This document shows positions 31,163-40,204 of a stretch of DNA of 64,000 bases, in pieces. Origin of the DNA: Gammaproteobacteria bacterium (GTDB taxonomy: Bacteria; Pseudomonadota; Gammaproteobacteria; Pseudomonadales; Pseudomonadaceae); contig JAAYFD010000045.1 in assembly GCA_012728415.1 (NCBI GenBank), positions 62,001 through 126,000 of the forward strand, read 5' to 3'. Under the pieces are notes generated by a model, which was given only the letters and a program-made list of their open reading frames with translations, had not been told where the DNA came from and searched no databases. A program made the position numbers and the translations under genes. Position 1 is the stretch's first letter, and the number at the start of each line of letters is the position of its first letter.

Positions 31163-31954
31163 TCACAGGTAATGACTGGACATAAATTGACGGCAGCGTT
31201 CGGATTGCGGCCGCTCGAACACCTCTTCGGGTGTGCCTTGTTCTTCAATGCATCCCTGATGAAAGAACATGATCTGGCTGGATACCTGGCGGGCAAAACT
31301 CAGTTCGTGGGTGACCAGCAGCATGGTGCAGCCTTCGTCAGCCAGACCGCGAATCACCCCCAGCACCTCTTGAACCATTTCCGGGTCCAGTGCCGAGGTC
31401 GGCTCGTCAAACAGGATAACCTTGGGCTGCATCGCCAGCGTGCGGGCAATGGCCGCGCGCTGCTGCTGCCCGCCGGACAGCTGATTGGGGTAATTGTGGC
31501 GCTTGTCGGCAATGCCGACCTTGGCCAGCAGGGCTTCGGCGGCCTCTACGGCTTCGGCCTTGCTCTGGCCCAGCACCCGGCGCGGAGCCTCGATGATATT
31601 GTCGAGCACCGTCATGTGCGGCCAAAGGTTGAAATTCTGAAACACGAAACCAACCTGGGTGCGCAGACGGTTGATCTGCTCGCTGCGTACAGCCTGCAGC
31701 GCTCCGGTTTTATCGGCTTTCAGCTGCAGCTCCTCGCCGGAGAAGAAAATCCGGCCCTGATGCGGGTGCTCCAGCAGGTTCAGGCAGCGCAAAAAGGTGG
31801 ACTTGCCCGAACCGGACGAACCCAGAATGGAAATGACATCGCCGTCGTGGGCCGCCAGCGAAATACCCTTGATGACCTCAAGATCGCCATAGCTTTTGTG
31901 CAAATCGCGCACTTCCAGGGCCGGTGTTGCCGCGGCCGGAGTGGATTGCGTCAT
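31163..31954 (-). CDS. Amino-acid ABC transporter ATPase (HisP/AotP-like)
   Basis: 263 residues from the ATG at 31954, which follows GAGGTCATTT. Walker [10 protein letters not shown] (about 42-50), signature [17 protein letters not shown], Walker [14 protein letters not shown], and an H-loop in [10 protein letters not shown]. It is first in the operon ATPase - binding protein - permease - permease, an order different from the aotJQMOP order of P. aeruginosa. Confidence 0.94.
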   Translation of the reverse strand: MTQSTPAAATPALEVRDLHKSYGDLEVIKGISLAAHDGDVISILGSSGSGKSTFLRCLNLLEHPHQGRIFFSGEELQLKADKTGALQAVRSEQINRLRTQVGFVFQNFNLWPHMTVLDNIIEAPRRVLGQSKAEAVEAAEALLAKVGIADKRHNYPNQLSGGQQQRAAIARTLAMQPKVILFDEPTSALDPEMVQEVLGVIRGLADEGCTMLLVTHELSFARQVSSQIMFFHQGCIEEQGTPEEVFERPQSERCRQFMSSHYL

Positions 31955-32403
31955 AAATGACCTCGTAAAATCGGCCTGGTCAGGCGTGTGGCGTACCAGG
32001 TCCGGGCCAGCCTGCACGAATACTATTGGCAACTGGCCACTATGCATGCATGAAATAAAGGTGCGATAGTGCCACTTTTAGTCATTTTTTGGAAGCTGCA
32101 GCAGGGAAATAAAAGTGGCCTACCCGCCTGGAGGGCTGCCGCAGAGCCCGGGCCGGGTACTGGCCCGTGTATTTTGCACCCCAAATGCCTGATGCCAGCG
32201 ACTCTGGCAGCGGCCACGCCCGCGTACTGTTTCTGAGGACAGCTGCTCCTGCTGGCTGCGGCAAAAGCGAGTCCGGACAGCAGCATCCGGGCGCTTGCAT
32301 GTACAGGCAGCTTCGCGCTGCACCCCGGCTGCTTGCCCGGCGGGAAACCGCCCCGCTCGTGCACCTGCTTGCAACCATCCTGCCTGCCCCGTGTTGCCGG
32401 GCA
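31955..32403. other. Upstream region of the ABC importer operon
   Basis: About 450 bp without a credible gene between the ATPase start and the HexR-like stop. It holds a perfect 9-bp inverted repeat CCACTTTTA (32072-32080) / TAAAAGTGG (32110-32118) with a 29-bp gap, and GGTGCGATAGTGCC just before it. These could be regulator sites for the importer. No convincing sigma-54 -24/-12 pair was found. Confidence 0.4.
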
Positions 32404-33285
32404 TTACTGGCCCGTCTGGTCACCCGCCGGGCGGAGTGCAGCCTTGGGTGACAGGCGCAGGGTCCGCAGGCTGCGCTTGACGCTTTTCAGATGATCGACC
32501 AGGTCCGGGCCGCGTGCCATCGCAACACCCATCGCCAATACATCGATCACCACCAGGTGGGCAATGCGCGAGGTCAGCGGAGTATAGATTTCGGTGTCTT
32601 CCTGCACATCAATCGCCAGGTTTACCGTGGCCAGCTCGGCCAGCGGCGTCTGGCTGGGGCACAGGGTAATCAGGCCGGCACCGGTTTCCCGCACCAGGTT
32701 GGCGGTGGTCAGCAGGTCCCGGGAGCGGCCCGACTGGGAAATGCAAATGGCGACATCGCCCGGTTTCAAGGTCACCGCCGACATGGCCTGCATGTGCGGG
32801 TCGCTGTAGGCAGCGGCTGTCAACAACAAGCGAAAAAACTTGTGCTGGGCATCTGCCGCCACCGCCCCGGATGCGCCAAACCCATAGAACTCAACCCGTG
32901 GCGCAGCCGCCATCATGCCGATGGCCTGCTCCAGCGCTTCGGTGTCCAGGCTTTCACGCACATCAATCAATGTGTGCAGGGTCGTATCGAAGATTTTCAG
33001 AGCGACATCGGCCACCCGGTCTTCTTCATGAATGGCAAACTGGCCGAAGCTGGCACCGGCCACCAGGCTTTGCGCCAGCTTGAGCTTCAGGTCCTGAAAG
33101 CCCTGGCAACCAATGGCACGGCAAAACCGCACAATGGTGGGCTCACTGACACCCACCGCCTGGGCAACATCCGCCATGGAGCTGTGCATCACCAAAGCCG
33201 GCTCGCTGAGCACATACTCGGCGACTTTCAGCTCGGATTTGCGCAGCTCGGGACGGGTTTCCTTGATGTGATTTAACAGGTTCAC
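32404..33285 (-). CDS. hexR: RpiR-family regulator, HexR-like
   Basis: 293 residues: N-terminal winged helix (about 1-75, ADVAQAVGVSEPTIVRFCRAIGCQGF) and a SIS sugar-phosphate domain (about 120-260, EFYGFGASGAVAADAQHKF, ICISQSGRSRDLL). HexR represses glucose catabolism genes (zwf, edd-eda) and senses KDPG. A second half-site pair in its own promoter (33314-33339) suits autoregulation. No sugar genes are in the window, so the regulon is inferred from the family. Its first about 22 codons and promoter are duplicated at 34447-34556. Confidence 0.85.
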   Translation of the reverse strand: MNLLNHIKETRPELRKSELKVAEYVLSEPALVMHSSMADVAQAVGVSEPTIVRFCRAIGCQGFQDLKLKLAQSLVAGASFGQFAIHEEDRVADVALKIFDTTLHTLIDVRESLDTEALEQAIGMMAAAPRVEFYGFGASGAVAADAQHKFFRLLLTAAAYSDPHMQAMSAVTLKPGDVAICISQSGRSRDLLTTANLVRETGAGLITLCPSQTPLAELATVNLAIDVQEDTEIYTPLTSRIAHLVVIDVLAMGVAMARGPDLVDHLKSVKRSLRTLRLSPKAALRPAGDQTGQ

Positions 33286-33313
33286 GCTGCTCCCTCAATG
33301 TAAAGTGCCTGGC

Positions 33314-33339
33314 TGTAGTGGCTGAGATCTTACACTACA
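33314..33339. promoter_or_regulatory. Inverted repeat upstream of the HexR-like gene, candidate operator
   Basis: TGTAGTG (33314-33320) and CACTACA (33333-33339), perfect 7-bp arms 12 bp apart, 29-54 bp before the start codon. The half-sites resemble the TGTART/AYTACA halves described for HexR, although the gap is longer than usual. Confidence 0.4.
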
Positions 33340-33390
33340 TAGACATATCACGCTTGAGAAAAGGACACAGCCCCAGGCAGGACGGAAGTT

Positions 33391-33456
33391 CAAAGGCGAC
33401 AAAAACCGGGGAGCCCGGCATACGCAAAGCAAAGCGCACCTGCTCCTTTGTCCTGG
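33391..33456 (+). mobile_element. Detached 66-bp piece of the IS1380-type transposase 3' region
   Basis: Nearly identical (one indel, two or three substitutions) to 35711-35777 inside the decayed transposase. It ends exactly at the stop codon of the epimerase-like gene. It shows that the element, or the segment carrying it, was once present on both sides of that gene. Confidence 0.75.
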
Positions 33457-34320
33457 TTACCTCCTAATCACTTTACGCGTCAACCCTTTGCCATTAAAGG
33501 GTCTGGGGTCATAACCAAAGTCACGCATTGCAGGACGGTTGTCTACGGTCTGGTTTTTTTGGGCGCGATCAAGCAAGCCCACATCCCAGTCAGGCCGTAT
33601 TTTCAAAATCCGGGCAGCATCAATAACAGGCCGCAACAACCACGACGGAACAGAGTACACCCTGGCCCGCTTACCATTATCTGTCAGGACTCTTTCTGCC
33701 AGCTGTCGTAATGTTATCTGTGCACGCCCGCCCAGCTCGTAGCACCTTCCGATAGTCTTGTCATGATCAATGCAGCCCACAATGGCCTGCGCCACATCAG
33801 CCACATGAACCGGCTGTCGCAAGCCCAGCGCTCTGCCAGGTACCAGCAAAAAGCCAAAACGGCGAGCAAGTTTTTGCAAAACGGCAACAGTGCCATCACG
33901 TCCGGCTCCGTACAACATGGCAGGGCGCAGCAAAGTTAATTGATGTCCTTTTCGGCGCGCCATCATGATGACCTGTTTTTCTGCATTCTTCAGCTTTTCG
34001 GCCAGCTTGCGCTCTGCCGGGCTGGCCGAGCTGGCCTTGTGCCGTACGCTACAGGTGCTAATGGCAATGACCCGCATCGGATGAGCATGCTCCAGCACAG
34101 GAGCCAGCAAGGCAAGAGGCGCCAGATGAATCAGGTGTGTAACCGTTTCGTCAATTTTATAGACCTCGGACAAATCTGCACGCTGCCAGGCAACCCCGCG
34201 CACCTCGGCCTGCGGCTTCCTCGACCAGGCATTGACCCGAAAGAACCTGTCTGGCAACAGCTCCAGCAAAGGCCCGCCTATTTGCGAGCTGGCACCAGTT
34301 ACCACACATTCAACATTCAT
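33457..34320 (-). CDS. Extended SDR / NAD(P)-dependent epimerase-like protein
   Basis: 287 residues. The dinucleotide-binding start CVVTGASSQIGGPLLELL (5-22) and typical extended-SDR stretches (LIHLAPLALLAPVLE, LLRPAMLYGAGRDGTV, PVHVADVAQAIVGC) are clear. The usual catalytic YxxxK is not visible: the expected place reads SPAERKLAEKLKNAEK, with lysines but no tyrosine. It may be non-catalytic or use a different residue. It is isolated between the duplicated HexR/IS scars, which suggests it arrived with that rearrangement. No substrate can be assigned. Confidence 0.78.
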   Translation of the reverse strand: MNVECVVTGASSQIGGPLLELLPDRFFRVNAWSRKPQAEVRGVAWQRADLSEVYKIDETVTHLIHLAPLALLAPVLEHAHPMRVIAISTCSVRHKASSASPAERKLAEKLKNAEKQVIMMARRKGHQLTLLRPAMLYGAGRDGTVAVLQKLARRFGFLLVPGRALGLRQPVHVADVAQAIVGCIDHDKTIGRCYELGGRAQITLRQLAERVLTDNGKRARVYSVPSWLLRPVIDAARILKIRPDWDVGLLDRAQKNQTVDNRPAMRDFGYDPRPFNGKGLTRKVIRR

Positions 34321-34446
34321 ACCTGTTGCCCCAACATCAGTTTATGAAAATCCTTGATTAAATGATTGTACGGGTAAAAACGCTGAATAATCACCTGCGT
34401 TGCCGGCAGGCTCTCAAAAGTCAGCCTGGAGCTTCCCTTGCTGCTT

Positions 34447-34522
34447 GCAAGCTGCCTTTGACTATCAACTCGGACTTACGCAGCTCCGGACGGGTTCCCT
34501 TGATGTGAATTAACAGGCTCAC
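34447..34522 (-). pseudogene. 5' stub of a duplicated HexR-like gene
   Basis: From a GTG at 34522 the minus strand reads MSLLIHIKGTRPELRKSELI, matching MNLLNHIKETRPELRKSELK of the intact gene, then diverges. The promoter side (34523-34556) also matches 33286-33318. Overall about 85 % identity over about 98 bp. The rest of the gene is missing. Confidence 0.75.
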
Positions 34523-34556
34523 GCTGCTCCCTCAATGTATAGTGCCTGACTGTAAC

Positions 34557-35785
34557 CCGCCTTATTCATGATAACTTGCACAGAATCAAAGAAGGCGAGC
34601 GGTTTATCTTTTATAATCAACAAGTTCTGACAAGAATTTGATTAGAGAGGGCCGCTCGCCATGGGTGAAACAATACCGACCTGGAAACCAACCTGCAACT
34701 CATCTGTTTCTATCCCGTTAAGCAAGCGCAAAACCAGCAGTGATGGTGGAGCTTTTTGCTTCGTGAAGTCATGGACCGAAGCGGCGTATGTGAGCGGCTT
34801 GGGCAGCAGTTGCAGGACCATCGTGACCCGTCCAAAGTGCACACAGCCTGACCAGTCAACTGCGCACGCTGATGATCCAGCAAGCTCAGGGCTGGGATGA
34901 CCTGAGCGATGCCGGGCTCCTCAGTGAAGATCCGGTATTCCGGTTGGCCTGCAGCGATCAAGTGCCACGCCATTGACGCAACAGCGCCCTTCCCAGCCCA
35001 CGCTATCCCGTTTGTTAAACCTGTTGGCCCAGGATGCCAACCTGGATGTGTTGCACGATGGTTTGCTGGAGCTGGCCATGTGGCGCCTGTCTTCCATGCA
35101 TGGCGGCAAGCCACTGTCAGTAATCACCCTGGACGCCCCATCGAAACCTTTGGCAATCAGGCAGGTACTGGCTACAACCGCTATGTGGGTTGCACCCATT
35201 ACTCACCACTGGTTGCCTCCATTGCTGAAACCGGCGATAGGGTCGGTGGGTTGCTGCGCGAGGGCAACTGCGGTAATGCCAGTCGTGCAGACCAGTGAAT
35301 TCCCAAACTGGTTGAGCGTATTCGTCAAACCACGGGTTCCAGTGTTCAGGTTCGCTTTGATGCCGGTTTTACCGGAGATCCGACGCTTGCAGCACTGGAT
35401 CGGGCCAATATTCCGTTTGTAGGCCGAATCAAGAGCAATGCAGTACTGGAGCGCGAGGCCGCGCATTACCTGAGGCGTCCACCAGACAGACCACCTCTGG
35501 GGCCGCGAGAGTGGTGTCACGCGTTTTACTACAAAGCAGAAAACTGGGACCAACACCGCCGCATTGTGCTGGTGGTCAGTGAGCGACCTGACGACCTGTT
35601 TTTACATCATTTTTTCTGGTGACCAGCCTGGATGCGAATGACTGGCATAGCGATGAAGTTCTGAAGCTGTACCGCAAACGCGGCAAGGCCGAAGGCCACA
35701 TGGCTGAGCTCAAAGGCGACAAAAAACCGGGGGGGCCGGCATACGCAAAGCAAAGCGCACCTGCTCCTTTGTCCTGGCCTGTTTT
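34557..35785 (+). mobile_element. Decayed IS1380-family insertion sequence
   Basis: The left end probably begins CCCGCCTTATTCATGATAAC at 34557, exactly where similarity to the HexR promoter stops, so it inserted into the duplicated promoter copy. The right inverted end was not found; the element is cut off shortly before the glycosyltransferase stop at 35797. It contains the broken transposase described separately. Confidence 0.7.
34661..35785 (+). pseudogene. IS1380-type transposase, frameshifted and truncated
   Basis: Pieces in different frames add up to a transposase: SSDGGA, LLREVMDRSGVCERLGQQL, HSLTSQLRTLMIQQAQGWDD, RPSQPTLSRLLNLLAQD, RYVGCTHYSPLVASIAETG, REGNCGNASRAD then a stop, RFDAGFTGDPTLAALDRAN, VLKLYRKRGKAEGHMAELKG. 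The GNxxASR and QPTLSR motifs and the order fit IS1380 transposases. At least four frameshifts and one stop make it inactive; the C-terminus is missing. Confidence 0.8.
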
Positions 35786-35796
35786 ATGCCCTGGGA

Positions 35797-37236
35797 TCAT
35801 CTGTTTTCCCGACCATTATCCGCAACTGGCGGCTCGTGCAAGGGCGCACGGCTGATCAGCCGTTTCAATTGGCGCTGCCACGTATAAGGAATCAGCTTGA
35901 CCAGTGGTGCCAGCATGGGGGAATACTTCAGGCGCAGCAAAAGGCGCAACAAGCGGTCACGCCACTGACTCGCTTCGGGCAGCCCTTCAACCAGCGCTTG
36001 GCTGATCTGCCAGCCAGTCAATGGGGGCAGCTTTTCACATGGGCTTTGCTCATTCACCAGCAAATAACCATTTGCCGATGCTGTATAAAATGTTTTTGAT
36101 TTTGTGTTACGCCAAGAAAACATCAACCCACGCTTAGCCTGATGTCGCTCACGCACAGCCAGCAACACCCCCAGCCACTCCGATACTGACAGCTCGACAT
36201 CACATAGCCAGCTTAGTGGCCGGTGCTGCAAGCGTTCCGGAAACACCCCTATATTGGTAGCCACTATTGGCAGCCCCGCTACAAGGCCCGCACTCAGGGT
36301 GTAGCTCCAGGTTTCTGGATGCTGAGCAGGAAGCCACAGCACATGCGGGTCAATTGTCTCAAGCAAACCAGGTACCTGACGGTCTTCGTAACTGCCGTGT
36401 TTAATGATGTAGCCTGGCAAATGCACGTGGCAGCTACCCAGCAAATGAAACTCGAAGGGCATGCCCGCCTTATGAGCCTGGCGGGCAACACGAGCCAGCA
36501 CCTGAGCTCCTTTTTCGGCGCTCAACATGCCCAGGCACAACACACGCAACGGCTGGTCTGCGGACAAGGGTCTTGTATAGGGTGCCGGGTATTCACCCTG
36601 CAACAATTCTGCTTCGGGATGTGGCTGATATAGCAGCCTGTGCGTACCAAGCTCAGGAAAGTACTGACAAACACGCCCATGCATGGCTCTTGACGGCACA
36701 AACACCCTGCGCGCCGCACTTGCCAACTGGTACAGGCATCTTGACTCCCACCTTTTTTTGCCGCCAAAACATCGTTGTACTCGCACCAGCCACTTCAGCT
36801 CCTCCGCGTCAGTGCAGTCATCTCCACTCACATGACTAAAAATACAATGGTCATGTAGAGTCAAGTCAAACTCTGGCATCTTCCTTAAAAAAACAGGCCA
36901 AAAATCAGCCGGCCAGTTGAATACATGATGTACATGCACTTGCACAATACCCAGCTGAGCCACAAACCGCCAAAACAGCTCCTGCTGTGCAGGCCACTGA
37001 AATGCCAAGTGGGCCTCGCTCTCATCCTTCGTCAAGCCGGGTATGACAAAGCGCAACACAACCCCGTCAGGAATCACCTGAACCACGTGAGCCCTGTCAC
37101 GCAGCGCACGGCTTACCTCCGCCAAATGCCGGGCCACACCACCGCCCATGGCGTGAGTCAACACCAGCAGCTTGGGCAGCGGGCTGTCTATAAACCGGGT
37201 AATTTGTTTGCTGGCCACCTGTTGCTCACTCATCAT
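35797..37236 (-). CDS. GT4 glycosyltransferase, paralogue of the C-terminal domain of the 1110-residue protein
   Basis: 479 residues. N-terminal Rossmann start LLVLTHAMGGGVARHLAEV (about 22-40); a middle with LHDHCIFSHVSGDDC and RRVFVPSRAMHGRVCQYFPE; C-terminal LSAEKGAQVLARVA and HPETWSYTLSAGLVAGLPIVA (sugar-nucleotide-binding E-x7-like region), then GVFPERL. The same landmarks in the same order occur in residues about 660-1050 of the protein at 47970-51302 (VFVPSQDVAQRMQRYFPK, LSAFKGADML, CPETWSYTLTAALEEG). It is the first gene after gspD on the same strand, 234 bp away. The sugar and acceptor are unknown. Confidence 0.85.
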   Translation of the reverse strand: MMSEQQVASKQITRFIDSPLPKLLVLTHAMGGGVARHLAEVSRALRDRAHVVQVIPDGVVLRFVIPGLTKDESEAHLAFQWPAQQELFWRFVAQLGIVQVHVHHVFNWPADFWPVFLRKMPEFDLTLHDHCIFSHVSGDDCTDAEELKWLVRVQRCFGGKKRWESRCLYQLASAARRVFVPSRAMHGRVCQYFPELGTHRLLYQPHPEAELLQGEYPAPYTRPLSADQPLRVLCLGMLSAEKGAQVLARVARQAHKAGMPFEFHLLGSCHVHLPGYIIKHGSYEDRQVPGLLETIDPHVLWLPAQHPETWSYTLSAGLVAGLPIVATNIGVFPERLQHRPLSWLCDVELSVSEWLGVLLAVRERHQAKRGLMFSWRNTKSKTFYTASANGYLLVNEQSPCEKLPPLTGWQISQALVEGLPEASQWRDRLLRLLLRLKYSPMLAPLVKLIPYTWQRQLKRLISRAPLHEPPVADNGRENR

Positions 37237-37470
37237 GTTCTGCTAACGGACTGGCTAACCAGTAACCCGGGGAAGCACAGAGCAGGCAAACCCGCCGTAC
37301 CGCACTGCACAGGCTCCGGCTGTCCTGCACCTGATAGCGCCCATAGCTTGATCCGGTGCTTTCCCCAAGTGCTGATTGCACCAGCCCCTACGGCATCCAC
37401 TATAAAATTGCGGATTTTATGCAGCACACCAGTCTTCAACCCGCATCGCGGTAAAAGCCAAACGGGTCAA

Positions 37471-39651
37471 TCAGCGGGCGGAAGGGTTCCAGACGGTACT
37501 GCCTTCTTCTTTCTTGACCCTGTTAGCACTAAATTCCTGCCGAAACGCCTCAGTGACGCCCTGCATCTTGTTGCGGAATTCGTCACCGATTTTAGCAAAG
37601 TCCTGGTATTGGTTAACCGCCCGCGGGCTTATGGTGATCAACAGCTCGGTCCGGTTGGAGCCATCAGTTTTAGTGCCAAAAAGACCACCCACTATAGGCA
37701 GCTTGTGTAAAAACGGCACACCACTATCGCCCTCATCCTGATTGTCCTGAATCAGTCCTCCCAAGATAATGGTATCACCGCTCTGGATGGCCACGGTGCT
37801 TTCAATACTGCGTTTCAGGAACGACCGCTGGCCAGTCGCTGCATCTGTTGCCCCAACATCGGTAACCTCCTGCATGATGTCCATAATCACCAACCCGCCG
37901 TTATTGACCCGCGGCTTCACTTTAAGTTGCACACCCGTATCCTTCAGCTCCACGTTCTGGGTCAGCACCCCCGTATTGGATGTATTGACGGTCTGGCTGG
38001 TCTGGATCGGCTGCTGGTTACCCACCTGGATGTTGGCCTCTTTGTTGTCCTGCACAAGCACCGATGGCGACGACAAAGACTTGACCTTGGAGCGGGTTGA
38101 CAGCGCATTAATCACAGCCCGCCAGTCAGAGCCTGAAAACAGGTAGGAAAACCCGGGCACGGAGCGGCTTACAGTCCCGGCATCATTCATCGACAGCAGC
38201 CCGCCCTTATTATTCAGGCCATCCACCCCGCCCTTGGAGTTAAAAAACCACTCCACACCATAGCTCAGCTCATCCTTCAGGGTGACCTCCCAAATGGAGA
38301 CCTCAATCAGCACCTGGGATGGCAGCTTGTCGATTTTTGACAGTGCAGCGCGAATGCTGCGCCACTCCTTGGCCGACGCCATGACCAGCAAGCTGTTATT
38401 TGCCTCATCGGCTACAATCCGCGCTCCGCCCTGCGTGGTTGTACTGCTGACACCACTGGATGAACTGCTTTTTTTACTGCTGTCAGAGGTGCTTGCTTCG
38501 CTGGTTTCCAGGCCCGGCGCCACCCGCCCCGAAGTGCTGGAGCTGCTCGAAGTGCCTCCTGTTCCAGAAAAAATCTGGCCAAGCAAGTCAGCAATCGCCT
38601 TGGCTTCGCCATTTTCGACGGTGTACACATACAGCTGGGCACCGGTCTGTTCATCGTCATCACCAAGGCCCACTGCATCAAGCCGCTTGACCCAGGTGCT
38701 GACTGTATTGAGCTGGCTGGTATTGGGGGCGACAACCATTACGCTGTTGATTTCTTCCAGCGCAATCAAGCGGGTCGAGCTGGCCAGACCGGCCAGCTCG
38801 GGGTTGCCGATCATCTTTTCGATTCGCTCAACCAGCATGCCTGCATCCAGGTTGGCGACCTCATAAATGCCAAACGACATGCCACTAAGAACATCCACAT
38901 CCATCATTTTCAGCGTGCGCAGCGCATTTTGCATCTGGGGGGCAGAAGCACCCAGCATCAGGATGTTACGCAGGGGGTCGACACGCAAAATATTTTGCTG
39001 CAGCCCCAGCGGGGTAAGTATTTTTTCGGCCTCAAGCACAGACAAGTAGTGCAGCGGAATAATTCGCACGCTATAGCCGCGGGTTGATACCGCCTCGCGC
39101 AGGGCCACAGGAATTTCGCGGCGCAGGTGTTCAGACTGGCCGATACGGTAAATTCCATTGTCGCCCTTCACCATGGCAATGCCCTGCACCTCCAGGGCCG
39201 ACTCAAGCATGTCAAAAAGGGCTGCTTCTGGTACAGGATCAGTAGATATCAAGGAGATTTGACCCTGCACCTCTCCTTCCAGCGAATAAGGAACTTTCAA
39301 AAAATCGCCAAGGATAGCTTCAAGCACTGCACCTACAGGTGCGTTCTCAAACGAAACCTTGACCATTTCACCCTGCTCGGCCGAAGCAGGCTTTACCCGC
39401 TGCAGCTCAACAGACGTGTTGACAAAACTACCGGTCCCCCTGTGCTCCAGCAGGGTACGGCCTTCTGTTTTTTTGTCTGGCGAATCATCCAGTATCTGCG
39501 CAGCCTCTTTACTGCCTATCTTTACCAAAGAAACAGGTTCTTGCACTTGATTTGTCTGCAGTGAGCTACAGGCTGTCAGCCAGATACAGACGCAAGCCAG
39601 GGTCAGTTTTTTCAGGCCAAATCCGGCCTTTGCGGGTTCGCTTAACAACAT
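37471..39651 (-). CDS. gspD: Type II secretion secretin GspD, lipoprotein type
   Basis: Outer-membrane pore of the type II secretion system, 726 residues. The signal peptide ends LTAC|SS with Cys28, so the secretin is predicted to be lipidated and could reach the outer membrane without a separate pilotin, as known for HxcQ. N0 about 95-165 (VKVSFENAPVGAVLEAILGDF), then N1-N3 repeats with a Ser-rich insert (about 365-405), and the secretin domain about 450-685 (VGNQQPIQTSQTVNT, VPFLHKLPIVGGLFG). It is the last gene of the gsp operon. Confidence 0.94.
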   Translation of the reverse strand: MLLSEPAKAGFGLKKLTLACVCIWLTACSSLQTNQVQEPVSLVKIGSKEAAQILDDSPDKKTEGRTLLEHRGTGSFVNTSVELQRVKPASAEQGEMVKVSFENAPVGAVLEAILGDFLKVPYSLEGEVQGQISLISTDPVPEAALFDMLESALEVQGIAMVKGDNGIYRIGQSEHLRREIPVALREAVSTRGYSVRIIPLHYLSVLEAEKILTPLGLQQNILRVDPLRNILMLGASAPQMQNALRTLKMMDVDVLSGMSFGIYEVANLDAGMLVERIEKMIGNPELAGLASSTRLIALEEINSVMVVAPNTSQLNTVSTWVKRLDAVGLGDDDEQTGAQLYVYTVENGEAKAIADLLGQIFSGTGGTSSSSSTSGRVAPGLETSEASTSDSSKKSSSSSGVSSTTTQGGARIVADEANNSLLVMASAKEWRSIRAALSKIDKLPSQVLIEVSIWEVTLKDELSYGVEWFFNSKGGVDGLNNKGGLLSMNDAGTVSRSVPGFSYLFSGSDWRAVINALSTRSKVKSLSSPSVLVQDNKEANIQVGNQQPIQTSQTVNTSNTGVLTQNVELKDTGVQLKVKPRVNNGGLVIMDIMQEVTDVGATDAATGQRSFLKRSIESTVAIQSGDTIILGGLIQDNQDEGDSGVPFLHKLPIVGGLFGTKTDGSNRTELLITISPRAVNQYQDFAKIGDEFRNKMQGVTEAFRQEFSANRVKKEEGSTVWNPSAR

Positions 39652-39691
39652 GATGGTTTCTCTCGATTTATTCTTTGCAGCTGTTCAAGGC

Positions 39692-40204
39692 TTACAACTC
39701 AAGCTTGATGCTTTGATGGGTTTCTCGTTCCAGGGACAGCACAGAGCGGCTCCCCTGATAACTGAAGTGCACTTCTTGTCCAGTCACTCTGGTGACGTTC
39801 CACTGCTTTACAACGCCACCGCGCCGAACACGCTCAACCTTGCCATCCACATTGAGCAAAGCGGTGTAATTGTTGCCTTTTGCCAAAATCCCCAGAAGCC
39901 TGACACCTTCAAGCTCCTGCACACTCTCAACAACCTGCTCACTGGCCTCATCCGCCACAACAGGTTCAACGGGGCGCCGCCCTTCCCAGAACAGCGGCCG
40001 TGCCAACGTTTCGTCCGGAGCAGTTTTCACCTCTGAAACTTCATCCGGCAACACCTGCACGTTAAGGTAGGGCACCCGCTGAGTGCTAATATCAACCCAG
40101 AAAAACAGGCACACAGCCACTGCCAGGCAAACTGCAATGCCAGCCGTCAGCCACACCCCGAATTGCCGGGCAGCCTTCGCCGCCAGTCCTGCAAGCTGAG
40201 TCAT
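39692..40204 (-). CDS. gspC: Short GspC-type type II secretion protein without PDZ domain
   Basis: 170 residues: one membrane helix (about 18-36), then LARPLFWEGRRPVEP (about 66-80) and the homology-region domain ELEGVRLLGILAKGNNYTALLNVDGKVERVRRGG that binds GspD N0. The protein ends soon after, so the PDZ or coiled-coil substrate-selection domain of many GspC proteins is absent. It overlaps gspM by 4 bp and precedes gspD by 40 bp. Confidence 0.82.
   Translation of the reverse strand: MTQLAGLAAKAARQFGVWLTAGIAVCLAVAVCLFFWVDISTQRVPYLNVQVLPDEVSEVKTAPDETLARPLFWEGRRPVEPVVADEASEQVVESVQELEGVRLLGILAKGNNYTALLNVDGKVERVRRGGVVKQWNVTRVTGQEVHFSYQGSRSVLSLERETHQSIKLEL

Noticed and set aside
32060..32100. 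TGGCAC on the minus strand upstream of the ABC importer as a sigma-54 promoter
   Set aside because: No GC at the correct -12 distance; the spacing rule for sigma-54 is not met.
34661..35856. Several plus-strand frames as separate small genes
   Set aside because: They are pieces of one IS1380-type transposase in shifted frames.
37233..37439. 68-residue minus-strand frame between gspD and the GT4 gene
   Set aside because: No ribosome site, no recognisable domain, and it runs into the GT4 start region.
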